In this document: positions 1 to 7,123 of the stretch, in pieces
Layout: every line of letters starts with the position of its first letter
Position numbering within the stretch: position 1 is the first letter of the stretch
Source of the DNA: UBA6183 sp964545895
GTDB lineage: Bacteria > Bacteroidota > Bacteroidia > UKL13-3
Length of the DNA stretch: 9,529 nucleotides
NCBI GenBank assembly: GCA_964545895.1
Contig: CAZJHS010000106.1
Location: 1 to 9,529 of the forward strand
Direction: 5' to 3'
Translations under genes and position numbers: made by a program
Notes under the pieces: generated by a model
The model's input: only the letters and a program-made list of their open reading frames with translations
The model's database searches: none
What the model was told of the DNA's origin: nothing

Positions 1-1
1 C

Positions 2-283
2 AGCAGAACTTTTACTGGTGGTACAAAAAAAGAATTAAACACTTGGGAAATTAGCGTTCGCAATACGCGTAAAGAACCTATTACCATTGTAATTGAAGAC
101 CAAATACCTGTTAGTAGCGATAAAGAGATTGAAGTGAAAGCACTGAATACTGGTGGTGCTAACTATGATGAAGCTACTGGTAAACTGTATTGGACAATTA
201 CTATTGATGCAGAAAAAACACAAACTGTAAAATTTAGTTTTGAAGTAAAATATCCTAAAGATAAATTGGTAACACCATACTAA
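2..283 (+). CDS. DUF4139 domain protein, C-terminal fragment
   Basis: The first 93 visible codons end in TAA at 281-283; the start lies left of the window. The visible part alternates short beta-strand-like stretches (TWEISVRN, ITIVIEDQIPVS, KLYWTITI, KFSFEVKYP), and the run EISVRN...ITIVIEDQIPVS...KEIEV matches my memory of the C-terminal end of DUF4139 proteins, called mucoidy inhibitor A (MuiA)-like in Bacteroidota. The fragment ends with the usual short tail after EVKYP. The molecular role of the family is not established; full-length members usually carry an N-terminal export signal and coiled coil, neither of which can be seen here. The next gene begins 15 bp downstream on the same strand, so the two may share a transcript. 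The family call is fairly safe; the function is open. Confidence 0.8.
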   Translation, partial: SRTFTGGTKKELNTWEISVRNTRKEPITIVIEDQIPVSSDKEIEVKALNTGGANYDEATGKLYWTITIDAEKTQTVKFSFEVKYPKDKLVTPY

Positions 284-298
284 ATAGTTTGCCATTTT

Positions 299-691
299 AT
301 GCCTAATGCACCAGCTAACACCCCAACTTTTGAGAGTGATATTGCCAAATATTGGTTTGAAGATGGCATACTAATATCTGACTCAAAAAGTGTTTTACGC
401 ACAGTTGATAATATTAGTAATAATGCTTTGTTGGTAAAAAAAATTACTAATAACACACCAGCTTTGCTTCTTATTTACTTAGCTGATTCTCCCATACCTG
501 ATAAAGCTACAAGACAATTATCAACCGAAGTTTTGCCTACAATTTATAAAGCAATGGCTATGGTATCAAAACCAGGGTTAAGCCAATTTATTATGAAAAT
601 TTTGTTTAAACTTAAACAGCCACCTATACCCATGAAAAACTTTTCCAATACAGAGGAAGCTAAGGCGTGGCTCAAACAATTTAAACATTAA
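299..691 (+). CDS. Small STAS/SpoIIAA-like protein (DUF7793-type)
   Basis: This 130-residue protein has no signal peptide or membrane segment and should be cytoplasmic. The layout is strand YWFEDGILI (18-26), a helix with VKKIT (46-50), a hydrophobic strand PALLLIYLAD (54-63), a helical stretch from about 68 to 90, and a C-terminal helix TEEAKAWLKQF (118-128). This resembles the small SpoIIAA/STAS-like proteins of Bacteroidota, in which the central strand is normally followed by a conserved polar stretch and the protein ends in EEAxxWLxxF. The assignment is from memory of the family pattern, not a search. Such proteins are generally thought to act in regulation by protein contact, but no partner is visible nearby; the response regulator and sensor at the right end are several kilobases away. 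The ATG at 299 has no Shine-Dalgarno site, and no closer in-frame ATG would keep the first strand. Confidence 0.7.
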   Translation: MPNAPANTPTFESDIAKYWFEDGILISDSKSVLRTVDNISNNALLVKKITNNTPALLLIYLADSPIPDKATRQLSTEVLPTIYKAMAMVSKPGLSQFIMKILFKLKQPPIPMKNFSNTEEAKAWLKQFKH

Positions 692-779
692 GCATGCGCA
701 TAAGCTATGAATAACTAAATGTAATGACATACCTGTTTATCCTTAAATAGCCTTATTTTAGCAGAGCAAAAAATTCCGT
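692..779. promoter_or_regulatory. Intergenic region with weak promoter candidate for the GH3-dxr unit
   Basis: These 88 bp separate the STAS-like gene from the GH3 gene. TATTTTAG at 754-761 matches the Bacteroidota -7 element TAnnTTTG at all but one position. CTG at 733-735 lies 18 nt upstream and could stand in for a degraded -33 TTG. If used, the transcript would begin about 10-15 nt before the ATG at 780. No convincing terminator hairpin with a T-tract is present after 691. The promoter call is tentative because the -33 match is poor. Confidence 0.25.
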
Positions 780-2282
780 ATGGGTATCAAATCATTATTA
801 GCAAAACCTTTTGCTAAATATATTTCGAAGCAAGTAAAACAAGAATCATTAGATGCATTAGCCTATCAGCAAAAAATATTTGCTTATTTAATGCAAAACC
901 TTGCTAAAACAGCATTTGGTAAACACCACCATATTACCCCACAAACCACTTACCTGCAATTTAAACAAAACGTACCCGTTCGCGATTACGAAGGTTTGAA
1001 ACCATATTTTGACAGATTGGTTGAAGGAGAAGCGGATATATTTTGGCCAGGTAAACCTATTTATTTTGCTAAAACCAGCGGAACTACTTCGGGGGTAAAA
1101 TACATTCCAATTACTAAAGAGGCTATTCCGTTTCATATTAACTCGGCACGTAATGCGCTGTTATGTTACATAGCCGAAACAGGCAATGCCGATTTTGTTG
1201 ATGGTAAATTAATCTTCTTATCAGGAAGCCCAACACTTGATACTAAAAACGGGATTTTTACAGGACGATTAAGTGGCATTGTAAACCATCATGTACCACA
1301 GTATTTGCGTAAAAACCAAATGCCATCTTACACCACCAATTGCATTGAAGATTGGGAAACCAAAGTAGATGCAGTAGTAGATGAAACCCTGAACGCAAAC
1401 ATGACATTGATTAGTGGCATTCCACCTTGGGTACAAATGTATTTTGATAAGTTGAGTGAGCGTAGTGGCGGTAAAAAAATGAAAGATATTTTCCCTAACT
1501 TTAACTTGTTTGTATACGGTGGAGTAAACTTTGAACCTTATCGTGCCAAAATAGAACAAAGCATAGGAAAAAAAATAGATACCATTGAAACCTACCCAGC
1601 TAGCGAAGGTTTTATTGCTTACCAAGATTCGCAAACAGCGAATGGATTATTGCTATTAACCAACAATGGAATGTTTTATGAATTTATTCCGGTTGATGAA
1701 TTTTTTAACGAAAACCCAACACGTATTAGTTTGGCCGATGTTGAACTCCATAAAAACTATGCGATAATACTAAACACCAACGCTGGATTATTTGGGTATA
1801 ACATTGGCGATACGATTAAATTTGTTTCTAAAAATCCATACCGCATTGTTGTTACTGGCCGCATAAAACATTACATATCGGCCTTTGGCGAGCATGTAAT
1901 TGGCGAAGAAGTAGAACATGCCTTATTAAGTGTGGCAAAAAAATATGGAATTGAAATAACAGAATTTACTGTTGCACCTCAAGTTAATCCTACCGATGGT
2001 AACCTACCTTATCACGAGTGGTTTGTTGAGTTTGCGTCACCCCCACCCCAACTCAATACATTTGCATTAGAAGTTGATCAAGCCTTACAAGAAAAAAATA
2101 TTTACTACAAAGACTTGATTTCGGGTGGAATTTTACGCCCATTGGTTTTAAACCAATTGCCCAAAAATGCGTTTATAAATTACATGAAAAGCGAAGGCAA
2201 GTTAGGTGGACAAAACAAAGTAGCTAGATTAAGTAACGACAGAAAAATTGCTGATAAATTATCGGCCAATAACGCCAGTTAA
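780..2282 (+). CDS. GH3 family acyl-acid amido synthetase
   Basis: This 500-residue protein belongs to the GH3 (auxin-responsive promoter) family of the adenylate-forming superfamily. Studied plant members activate a carboxylic acid with ATP and transfer it to an amino acid. The family motifs are all visible: the phosphate-binding loop TSGTTSG (99-105), preceded by YFAK; YPASEGFIAYQ (272-282), which corresponds to the acyl/nucleotide-binding YxASEG motif; GYNIGDTIKF (339-348), with the ribose-binding aspartate; and TGRIKHYISAFGEHV (359-373), the hinge to the C-terminal domain. The C-terminal QNKVARLSNDR (478-488) is also typical of bacterial members. The length is normal for bacterial GH3 proteins. 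No signal peptide is seen, so it is cytoplasmic. It ends 2 bp before dxr and is probably co-transcribed with it. The family is certain; the acid and amine substrates of the bacterial enzyme are unknown. Confidence 0.93.
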   Translation: MGIKSLLAKPFAKYISKQVKQESLDALAYQQKIFAYLMQNLAKTAFGKHHHITPQTTYLQFKQNVPVRDYEGLKPYFDRLVEGEADIFWPGKPIYFAKTSGTTSGVKYIPITKEAIPFHINSARNALLCYIAETGNADFVDGKLIFLSGSPTLDTKNGIFTGRLSGIVNHHVPQYLRKNQMPSYTTNCIEDWETKVDAVVDETLNANMTLISGIPPWVQMYFDKLSERSGGKKMKDIFPNFNLFVYGGVNFEPYRAKIEQSIGKKIDTIETYPASEGFIAYQDSQTANGLLLLTNNGMFYEFIPVDEFFNENPTRISLADVELHKNYAIILNTNAGLFGYNIGDTIKFVSKNPYRIVVTGRIKHYISAFGEHVIGEEVEHALLSVAKKYGIEITEFTVAPQVNPTDGNLPYHEWFVEFASPPPQLNTFALEVDQALQEKNIYYKDLISGGILRPLVLNQLPKNAFINYMKSEGKLGGQNKVARLSNDRKIADKLSANNAS

Positions 2283-2284
2283 CC

Positions 2285-3439
2285 ATGATAGAAAAAAAGA
2301 AAATTGCCATTTTAGGCAGCACAGGTTCTATTGGAACGCAAGCATTAGAAATTGCGCGCGAGCAAAAAGACCAGCTACAAATTGAGGTATTAACGGCTAA
2401 CTCTAATGCTGATTTGCTAATTGCACAAGCCAAAGAGTTTAATCCCAACCATGTAGTAATTGCCGATGAAAGCAAATACTTATACGTAAAAGAGGCCCTG
2501 GCTAATGATGATATAAAAGTTTTTGCAGGTAGTAAATCTATTGCCGATGTAATGGAAATTACCTCTGCCGATACCGTGCTTACAGCTATGGTTGGTTACA
2601 GCGGACTATTGCCAACAATAAAGGCAATTCAAAATAAAAAACGTATTGCTTTAGCTAACAAAGAAACCTTAGTTGTTGCTGGCGAGTTAATAACCCAATT
2701 GTGCGAAGAAAATAGGGTTAATTTAATTCCTGTAGACTCCGAACACTCGGCTATTTTCCAGTGTTTAGTTGGCGAAGATTTAAATACCATTGATAAAATT
2801 ATTTTAACAGCAAGTGGCGGACCATTTAGAGGGAAAAAACGAAGCGATTTAGCTGAAGTTACCAAAGCACAAGCATTAAAACACCCTAATTGGAGTATGG
2901 GTGCTAAAATCACCATCGACTCGGCAACCTTAATGAACAAAGGATTAGAAGTAATTGAAGCGAAGTGGTTGTTTGGTGTTAAGGGTAGCCAAATTGAAGC
3001 CGTTGTTCATCCTCAAAGCATTATTCACAGCATGGTTGAGTTTAATGATGGAAGTATAAAAGCACAAATGGGTTTGCCTGATATGAAACTGCCCATCCAT
3101 TATGCATTCTTTTTTCCGGAGCGTGTAACCACCAATTTTAAGCGCCTTAGCTTTAAAGAAATAAATACACTAACATTTGAAGAACCTGACCAAGATACAT
3201 TCCGTAACTTAGCTTTAGCCTATCATGCTATGGATAAAGGCGGTAATATGGCTTGCATACTTAATGCAGCAAACGAAATTGCCGTTGAAGCCTTTTTACA
3301 CGATAAAATTAAATTTTTAGAAATAGCTGAACTGAATGAGAAATGTATGCAACAGGTTAGTTTTATTAAACATCCAACCTTAGATGATTACATACAAACT
3401 GATGCTGAAACCCGAAAAATCGCAGCTTCTATTTTGTAA
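2285..3439 (+). CDS. dxr: 1-deoxy-D-xylulose 5-phosphate reductoisomerase
   Basis: This 384-residue enzyme converts 1-deoxy-D-xylulose 5-phosphate to 2-C-methyl-D-erythritol 4-phosphate with NADPH and a divalent metal, the first committed step of the MEP isoprenoid pathway, in the cytoplasm. Visible evidence: the Rossmann dinucleotide loop GSTGSIG (11-17); ALANKETLV (122-130); metal ligands D151 and E153 in PVDSEHSAIFQ; the substrate-binding TASGGPFR (175-182); MGAKITIDSATLMNKGLE (205-222), whose E222 is the third metal ligand; and HPQSIIHSMVEF (242-253), with H248 corresponding to the E. coli active-site histidine 257. The C-terminal domain is complete, with LNAANEIAVEAFL (326-338). The length agrees with the family. 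The ATG at 2285 puts the dinucleotide loop at the usual distance from the N-terminus. It lies 2 bp after the GH3 stop, which suggests translational coupling, and rseP follows after 100 bp. Confidence 0.98.
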   Translation: MIEKKKIAILGSTGSIGTQALEIAREQKDQLQIEVLTANSNADLLIAQAKEFNPNHVVIADESKYLYVKEALANDDIKVFAGSKSIADVMEITSADTVLTAMVGYSGLLPTIKAIQNKKRIALANKETLVVAGELITQLCEENRVNLIPVDSEHSAIFQCLVGEDLNTIDKIILTASGGPFRGKKRSDLAEVTKAQALKHPNWSMGAKITIDSATLMNKGLEVIEAKWLFGVKGSQIEAVVHPQSIIHSMVEFNDGSIKAQMGLPDMKLPIHYAFFFPERVTTNFKRLSFKEINTLTFEEPDQDTFRNLALAYHAMDKGGNMACILNAANEIAVEAFLHDKIKFLEIAELNEKCMQQVSFIKHPTLDDYIQTDAETRKIAASIL

Positions 3440-3539
3440 AATACATTGCACTAAAAGCACTATTTTCGCGAACAGTTAACGCTACCACAAACTAGCGAAA
3501 CAACCATAACAATAAACCAAGAACAATAAACAACATTAC
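3440..3539 (+). promoter_or_regulatory. A/C-rich leader between dxr and rseP
   Basis: This 100-bp gap could hold a promoter or serve only as an internal leader of the operon. TATTTTCG at 3461-3468 matches the -7 consensus TAnnTTTG at seven of eight positions, but the nearest upstream TTTG (3433-3436) is 24 nt away, too far for a good -33 element. A weak 5-bp inverted repeat, CGCTA (3480-3484) and TAGCG (3493-3497), is not followed by a T-tract, so it is not a terminator. The last 40 bases before the ATG are almost free of G and T and should be unstructured in mRNA. I see no Shine-Dalgarno site. Confidence 0.25.
3508..3531 (+). repeat. Two 10-bp direct repeats upstream of rseP
   Basis: AACAATAAAC occurs at 3508-3517 and again at 3522-3531, separated by 4 bp, ending 8 bp before the rseP start codon. 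The copies are identical, a period of 14 bp. Their low-complexity A/C composition means they could arise by chance or replication slippage; a role as an unstructured translation leader is possible. Confidence 0.5.
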
Positions 3540-4868
3540 ATGCAAGCATTAATAATGGCAGCCCAGCTTATTACGGGCATTTCTATATTAGTTATTTTAC
3601 ACGAGTTAGGACATTTTTGGGCAGCACGTGCCTTTGGTATTAAAGTAGAAAAATTTTACTTGTTTTTTGATGCCTGGGGTAAGAAACTATTTAGCATAAA
3701 AATTGGCGAAACCGAATATGGTATTGGATGGTTACCGCTAGGTGGTTATGTAAAAATTGCAGGTATGATTGACGAAAGCATGGATACCGAACAAATGTCT
3801 AAACCAGCCGAACCTTGGGAGTTTAGAAGCAAACCAGCTTGGCAACGTTTGGTTGTTATGGTGGGTGGTGTTGTAATGAACATTGTTACAGGTATCATTA
3901 TTTTTTCGGCAATTAAATTTAGCTATGGCGAAGAAAATTTAGTAAATAAATCGCTTACACATGGTATAGCACCAAGCGAGTTAGCGCAGAGTTATGGATT
4001 TAAAAAAGGCGACCAATTGGTTGCTGTTAACGGCCAAGAAATTGTTCATTTTAACGATGCTTTAAATAGCGAAATTCTTTTAGCAAAATCGGCACCAAGC
4101 TATACCGTAAAACGTAATGGAGTAGATACTACCATCGTATTCCCGGCCAATTATTTAGATCAATTGAGTAAATCAACACGTGCAACTTTATTTATGCCAC
4201 GCATGGAGGTGTTTGTAAAAAAAGTAATGCCAACTACACCGGCACAAGAAGCAGGCTTGCAACCAAACGATCATATTATTATGGTTGATAGTACACCAAC
4301 AATTTGCTATGATGAGTTTCAACCGGTATTAAAAAGCAAAGCAGGTAAAGCCACTATAATTACGGTAGTAAGAGGTATTGATACCCTTAAGCTAAATGCA
4401 CAAGTGAGTAAAGATAGCACCATAGGTTTTTATCCGTTCGATATGACCTGGACAGTAGATACGACCAAATACAGCTTGTTGCAAGCTATCCCTGCAGGAT
4501 TTAATGAAGCGTATCAAACCATTTACAACCAAATTGCAGGTTGGGGTAAAATATTTAATGGCGATATAGCAGTAAACAAAGCTGTACAAGGCCCAATTGG
4601 TATTGCCAAATTTTATGGTGCAACTTGGGATTGGTTAAACTTTTGGTTAATGACTGCCTTAATTTCATTAGGGTTAGCCTTTATGAATATTTTGCCAATT
4701 CCGGCATTAGATGGAGGTCACGTAGTACTTTTAATTATTGAAATGATTACCGGAAAACCAATTAGCACTAAAGCAATGGAGCGCATTCAAACTGTTGGAA
4801 TGGTAATTTTACTTTCGTTAATGGTATTTATTTTTGGTAACGATATTATTAGCTTATTCATTAAATAA
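3540..4868 (+). CDS. rseP: Site-2 intramembrane zinc metalloprotease RseP
   Basis: This 442-residue inner-membrane protease of the M50 family cuts transmembrane segments of substrate proteins; in E. coli it releases the envelope-stress sigma factor by cleaving RseA. Visible evidence: a first membrane helix (about 5-27) with the zinc motif HELGH (21-25); WLPLGGYVKIAGM (64-76), the membrane-reentrant loop region; a second helix (about 103-125) starting QRLVVMVGG; two PDZ-like segments, around GFKKGDQLVAVNGQ (153-166) and around AGLQPNDHIIMV (238-249); a third helix (about 368-385) leading into NILPIPALDGGH (383-394), which supplies the third zinc ligand D391; and a last helix (about 417-437). 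The length is normal. Its substrate here is unknown, since no anti-sigma factor gene lies nearby. It is followed after 1 bp by a secreted protein gene, so the two are surely co-transcribed. Confidence 0.96.
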   Translation: MQALIMAAQLITGISILVILHELGHFWAARAFGIKVEKFYLFFDAWGKKLFSIKIGETEYGIGWLPLGGYVKIAGMIDESMDTEQMSKPAEPWEFRSKPAWQRLVVMVGGVVMNIVTGIIIFSAIKFSYGEENLVNKSLTHGIAPSELAQSYGFKKGDQLVAVNGQEIVHFNDALNSEILLAKSAPSYTVKRNGVDTTIVFPANYLDQLSKSTRATLFMPRMEVFVKKVMPTTPAQEAGLQPNDHIIMVDSTPTICYDEFQPVLKSKAGKATIITVVRGIDTLKLNAQVSKDSTIGFYPFDMTWTVDTTKYSLLQAIPAGFNEAYQTIYNQIAGWGKIFNGDIAVNKAVQGPIGIAKFYGATWDWLNFWLMTALISLGLAFMNILPIPALDGGHVVLLIIEMITGKPISTKAMERIQTVGMVILLSLMVFIFGNDIISLFIK

Positions 4869-4869
4869 A

Positions 4870-5595
4870 ATGAAATACGGTAAACTAATTATTGCAGCAC
4901 TTTTATTAATAAACAGTGCTTGGGCACAAACAGATACTACCCAAAAATCATCGGCAAAAATAGTGGTAGTTCCATACCCAAGTATGATGTATTTTAGTGA
5001 TGCTGATGCTGATTTAGCTAGATATAGCAGAATAGATGAACCCAAATTACGCAATCAACTACGCTTAAAATTAGAAGCCAATATAACCCATCAATTAATG
5101 GCTAAGTTTGATGTAGTAAGCTTAATTTCGGCTACTAGTTTAAACGGAGAGCAAGATTTAAAACACATTTATGCGGCATCACAATACTATTTAGCCGACC
5201 GTAAAAATGCAGGTAAGTACAGCAGTAAACTTTTTGGTAAAAAAAGTAAAAAACAAACGCTTTATGTTACCGATTCAACCACGATGAATGCCGACCTTGG
5301 CGACCCTAAATTATTTCAAGCCATACAACAAAAATACAGTAACAATTACGTGTTGTACATTACCCAATTTGAAATAAGCACATCAAACAAAAATACTATT
5401 GAGTGGATGAAACAAGAGTACAAACGTACTTACATTTTACACTACAATTTATTTGATGTAAATGGCAAATTAATTTTAGCAGAAACGTTAAACTTAGAGG
5501 CCGGCAGCGAAAATACACTTACCGAAATAAACGATAAATACTTTACGGAATTAGGCGCAAAACTTCGTGAAATTTTAGCTACGCGCATTAACTAA
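4870..5595 (+). CDS. Secreted protein of unknown function
   Basis: I do not recognise this 241-residue protein. It begins with a clear Sec signal peptide: MKYGK, a hydrophobic core LIIAALLLINSA, and a likely cut after AWA before QTDTT. The mature part lacks further membrane segments and should be periplasmic. It begins with a strand-like IVVVPYP followed by SMMYFSDADADLARYS, then a helix rich in basic and acidic residues, a lysine-rich stretch (KLFGKKSKKQ), and a strand-rich second half (NNYVLYITQFEIST, RTYILHYNLFDVNGKLI). The overall look resembles small alpha/beta envelope domains such as the TolB N-terminal or CsgG-like type, but I cannot assign it. There is no lipobox cysteine. The start at 4870 is preferred over an upstream TTG at 4834 because only the ATG gives a proper signal peptide, and it lies 1 bp after the rseP stop. 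Confidence 0.85.
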   Translation: MKYGKLIIAALLLINSAWAQTDTTQKSSAKIVVVPYPSMMYFSDADADLARYSRIDEPKLRNQLRLKLEANITHQLMAKFDVVSLISATSLNGEQDLKHIYAASQYYLADRKNAGKYSSKLFGKKSKKQTLYVTDSTTMNADLGDPKLFQAIQQKYSNNYVLYITQFEISTSNKNTIEWMKQEYKRTYILHYNLFDVNGKLILAETLNLEAGSENTLTEINDKYFTELGAKLREILATRIN

Positions 5596-5601
5596 AAAAG
5601 T

Positions 5602-6546
5602 ATGATTAAGCTAGGTGATAAGGTTAGGTTTATTAACGAAAACATGCAAGGTACCGTTACCAGTATTAAAGGAAATACTGCTGGGGTTACCATTGAGGAT
5701 GATTTTGAAATACCGGTATTGCTTTCGGATATTGTTAAGATAAACGATATTTTAAACAGACCTAAAACAGAAGACGAAAAGCCCATTACTGTTAAGCCTA
5801 AATTTGTAAAAGTACACAGCGGGTTTCATGTGGCATTTGATGGTATAAACGAAAACACGGTTGAGCTTAAATTTCATAACAGTGAAACAGATTGGGCCAT
5901 GCTTGCTGTTTACCACAATAATGTACTATCTCAAAAGTTTTTTGTTGAATTAGAATCAACCCAAATATTAGGAAGATATAAATTAGATGAGTTTAATACT
6001 TGGCCAGAATTTACGTTTGTAATTACACCTTTGGCCGATGAGTTTAAGCCTTATCCAAACACCACACGCACCATTAAATTTAGGGCTAAAGAGTTTCATG
6101 CTTCCTTTAAGCAATGTTACTTTTTAGGCAAACAAGCTTATACTTTTAGGTTAGATAGCGATGTAAAAGCAGCCCATTTAAACCAATTGGTTAATCACGA
6201 TTTTTCAGCTAAATCGCCAAATAGCACAAGCAACAAAAGCTTGATAAACTTAAGCGATAAACCTCAAAACCCAGTTGATTTACACATTGAACAATTGGTA
6301 GAAAACCCAGCACTTTTATCCGCACAAGAAATGATTGATGAACAGATGAAAGCCGTGGCTAAAACCATTGAAATGGCCCATGTTCATAAATTAAAAACGC
6401 TAACCATAATACATGGGGTAGGTAATAATTTTTTAAAGAATAAAATCAAAAACTACCTCAATACACAAAAAGAGGTGGTGGCCAAATATGCAGATGCTGA
6501 TATGTTAAAATATGGCGGTGGAGCTACCGAAGTTTGGTTTAAATAA
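5602..6546 (+). CDS. DUF2027-Smr domain protein (Smr/MutS family)
   Basis: This 314-residue cytoplasmic protein has three parts. The first 50 residues (LGDKVRFINENMQGTVTSI...) form a small beta-barrel-like module similar to the KOW-type segment of MutS2. Residues about 65-195 form a beta-rich DUF2027 region. The C-terminal domain (about 222-314) is an Smr domain: DLH at 226-228 stands for the LDLHG motif, a long helix follows, then LTIIHGVGN (267-275) for the usual HGxG turn, and GGGATEVWFK (305-314) as the last strand. Smr domains in MutS2-like proteins are nucleases or nucleic-acid binders, but here the typical glycine after DLH is replaced by isoleucine, so activity is uncertain. It starts 6 bp after the secreted-protein gene and ends 3 bp before the convergent response regulator gene. 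The fusion is common in Bacteroidota; its cellular role is not settled. Confidence 0.88.
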   Translation: MIKLGDKVRFINENMQGTVTSIKGNTAGVTIEDDFEIPVLLSDIVKINDILNRPKTEDEKPITVKPKFVKVHSGFHVAFDGINENTVELKFHNSETDWAMLAVYHNNVLSQKFFVELESTQILGRYKLDEFNTWPEFTFVITPLADEFKPYPNTTRTIKFRAKEFHASFKQCYFLGKQAYTFRLDSDVKAAHLNQLVNHDFSAKSPNSTSNKSLINLSDKPQNPVDLHIEQLVENPALLSAQEMIDEQMKAVAKTIEMAHVHKLKTLTIIHGVGNNFLKNKIKNYLNTQKEVVAKYADADMLKYGGGATEVWFK

Positions 6547-6549
6547 TCG

Positions 6550-7023
6550 TTAAGAAAGTAACTTCTGACGAAGTAAAAATTCTAACTGATCATTACTGCG
6601 CACAAGCTTATCATTTAAATCAATCTCACTTATTCTTTTTTTGTATTGCAAGTACGAATCTTGAATACATTTATCCAATTCTTCTTCGTTCCAAGGTTTA
6701 CTTAAATAGTGGTGGATTTTACCCAAATTAACCGCTTCAATTAATGCATTTATATCTGTGTAGCCAGTAAGTAAAATACGCATTGGCAATGGATATTTCT
6801 CAATAATTGAATGCAAAAACTCAACCCCAGTCATATTTGGCATACGCTGGTCGGTAACAATAATGGCAATATCAACATGCTCTTCCAAAAGCTTAATAGC
6901 ATCTGCAGCGCTAATGGCAGTTAGCACATCATATTTTTTTCTAAAAGTTGCCTTAAATGATAGTAGATTATTTTCTTCATCATCTACATAAACAATCTTG
7001 ATTTTTGCTTCTGGGGTAATCAC
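6550..7023 (-). CDS. Stand-alone response regulator receiver protein
   Basis: This 157-residue protein is a single CheY-like receiver domain with a short tail and no DNA-binding or enzymatic output domain. Visible residues: the acidic pocket DDE (14-16), phospho-acceptor D58 in VTDQRMPNMTG, the switch threonine T86 in LLTGYTD, and K109 in LSKPW. The TDQRMP and KPW forms are those of receivers often linked to HD-GYP output or hybrid kinases. The tail (about 128-157), ending QLEFLLRQKLLS, looks like a coiled coil and may mediate dimerisation or partner contact. The start is GTG at 7023: upstream in frame there is no ATG before the stop at 7057-7059, and the next internal ATG would remove the phosphorylation site. 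It is divergent from the ThiF-like cluster and convergent with the Smr gene. A sensor partner is plausibly the 7TM-DISM protein at the right end. Confidence 0.92.
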   Translation of the reverse strand: MITPEAKIKIVYVDDEENNLLSFKATFRKKYDVLTAISAADAIKLLEEHVDIAIIVTDQRMPNMTGVEFLHSIIEKYPLPMRILLTGYTDINALIEAVNLGKIHHYLSKPWNEEELDKCIQDSYLQYKKRISEIDLNDKLVRSNDQLEFLLRQKLLS

Positions 7024-7046
7024 TGTGCTGAATGTTAATTTAAGTA

Positions 7047-7076
7047 TTGTTAATAACTATTTAGGACTTACTTTAG
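7047..7076 (+). promoter_or_regulatory. Promoter candidate for the ThiF-like cluster
   Basis: TTG at 7047-7049 and TACTTTAG at 7069-7076 are separated by exactly 19 nt, fitting the Bacteroidota pattern TTG-N19-TAnnTTTG with one mismatch in the -7 element. The transcript would start near 7083, about 40 nt before the ATG at 7124. Derived by eye only. Confidence 0.42.
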
Positions 7077-7091
7077 TAATAATTGTATAAT

Positions 7092-7122
7092 CGAAAGTAG
7101 GATATTTTAACAAAAAAACAAA
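7092..7122 (-). promoter_or_regulatory. Promoter candidate for the response regulator gene
   Basis: Read on the minus strand, TTTG (7119-7122) is followed after exactly 19 nt by TACTTTCG (7092-7099), matching TTTG-N19-TAnnTTTG with one mismatch. The transcript would begin near 7085, giving a leader of about 60 nt before the GTG at 7023. The -33 element lies directly beside the ThiF-like start codon, and this promoter faces the plus-strand candidate at 7047-7076. Confidence 0.42.
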
Positions 7123-7123
7123 C

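Noticed and set aside
1269..1634. Minus-strand open frame of 121 codons inside the GH3 gene
   Set aside because: It lies wholly opposite a strongly conserved enzyme gene, and its translation has no recognisable domain; it is a shadow frame. The same applies to the other antisense frames.
3480..3497. Hairpin terminator after dxr
   Set aside because: The stem is only 5 bp with an 8-nt loop and no following T-tract.
4834..4869. Upstream TTG start extending the secreted protein by 12 residues into rseP
   Set aside because: The ATG at 4870 gives a textbook signal peptide directly at the N-terminus and sits 1 bp after the rseP stop; the extension would only add residues in front of it.
6540..6560. 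Terminator between the convergent Smr and response regulator genes
   Set aside because: Only 3 bp separate the two stop codons and no hairpin with a T-tract is seen around them.
7086..7091. TATAAT resembling an E. coli -10 box upstream of the ThiF-like gene
   Set aside because: Bacteroidota sigma factors use a different consensus, no TTGACA-like element is found at a proper distance, and AT-rich DNA yields such matches by chance.
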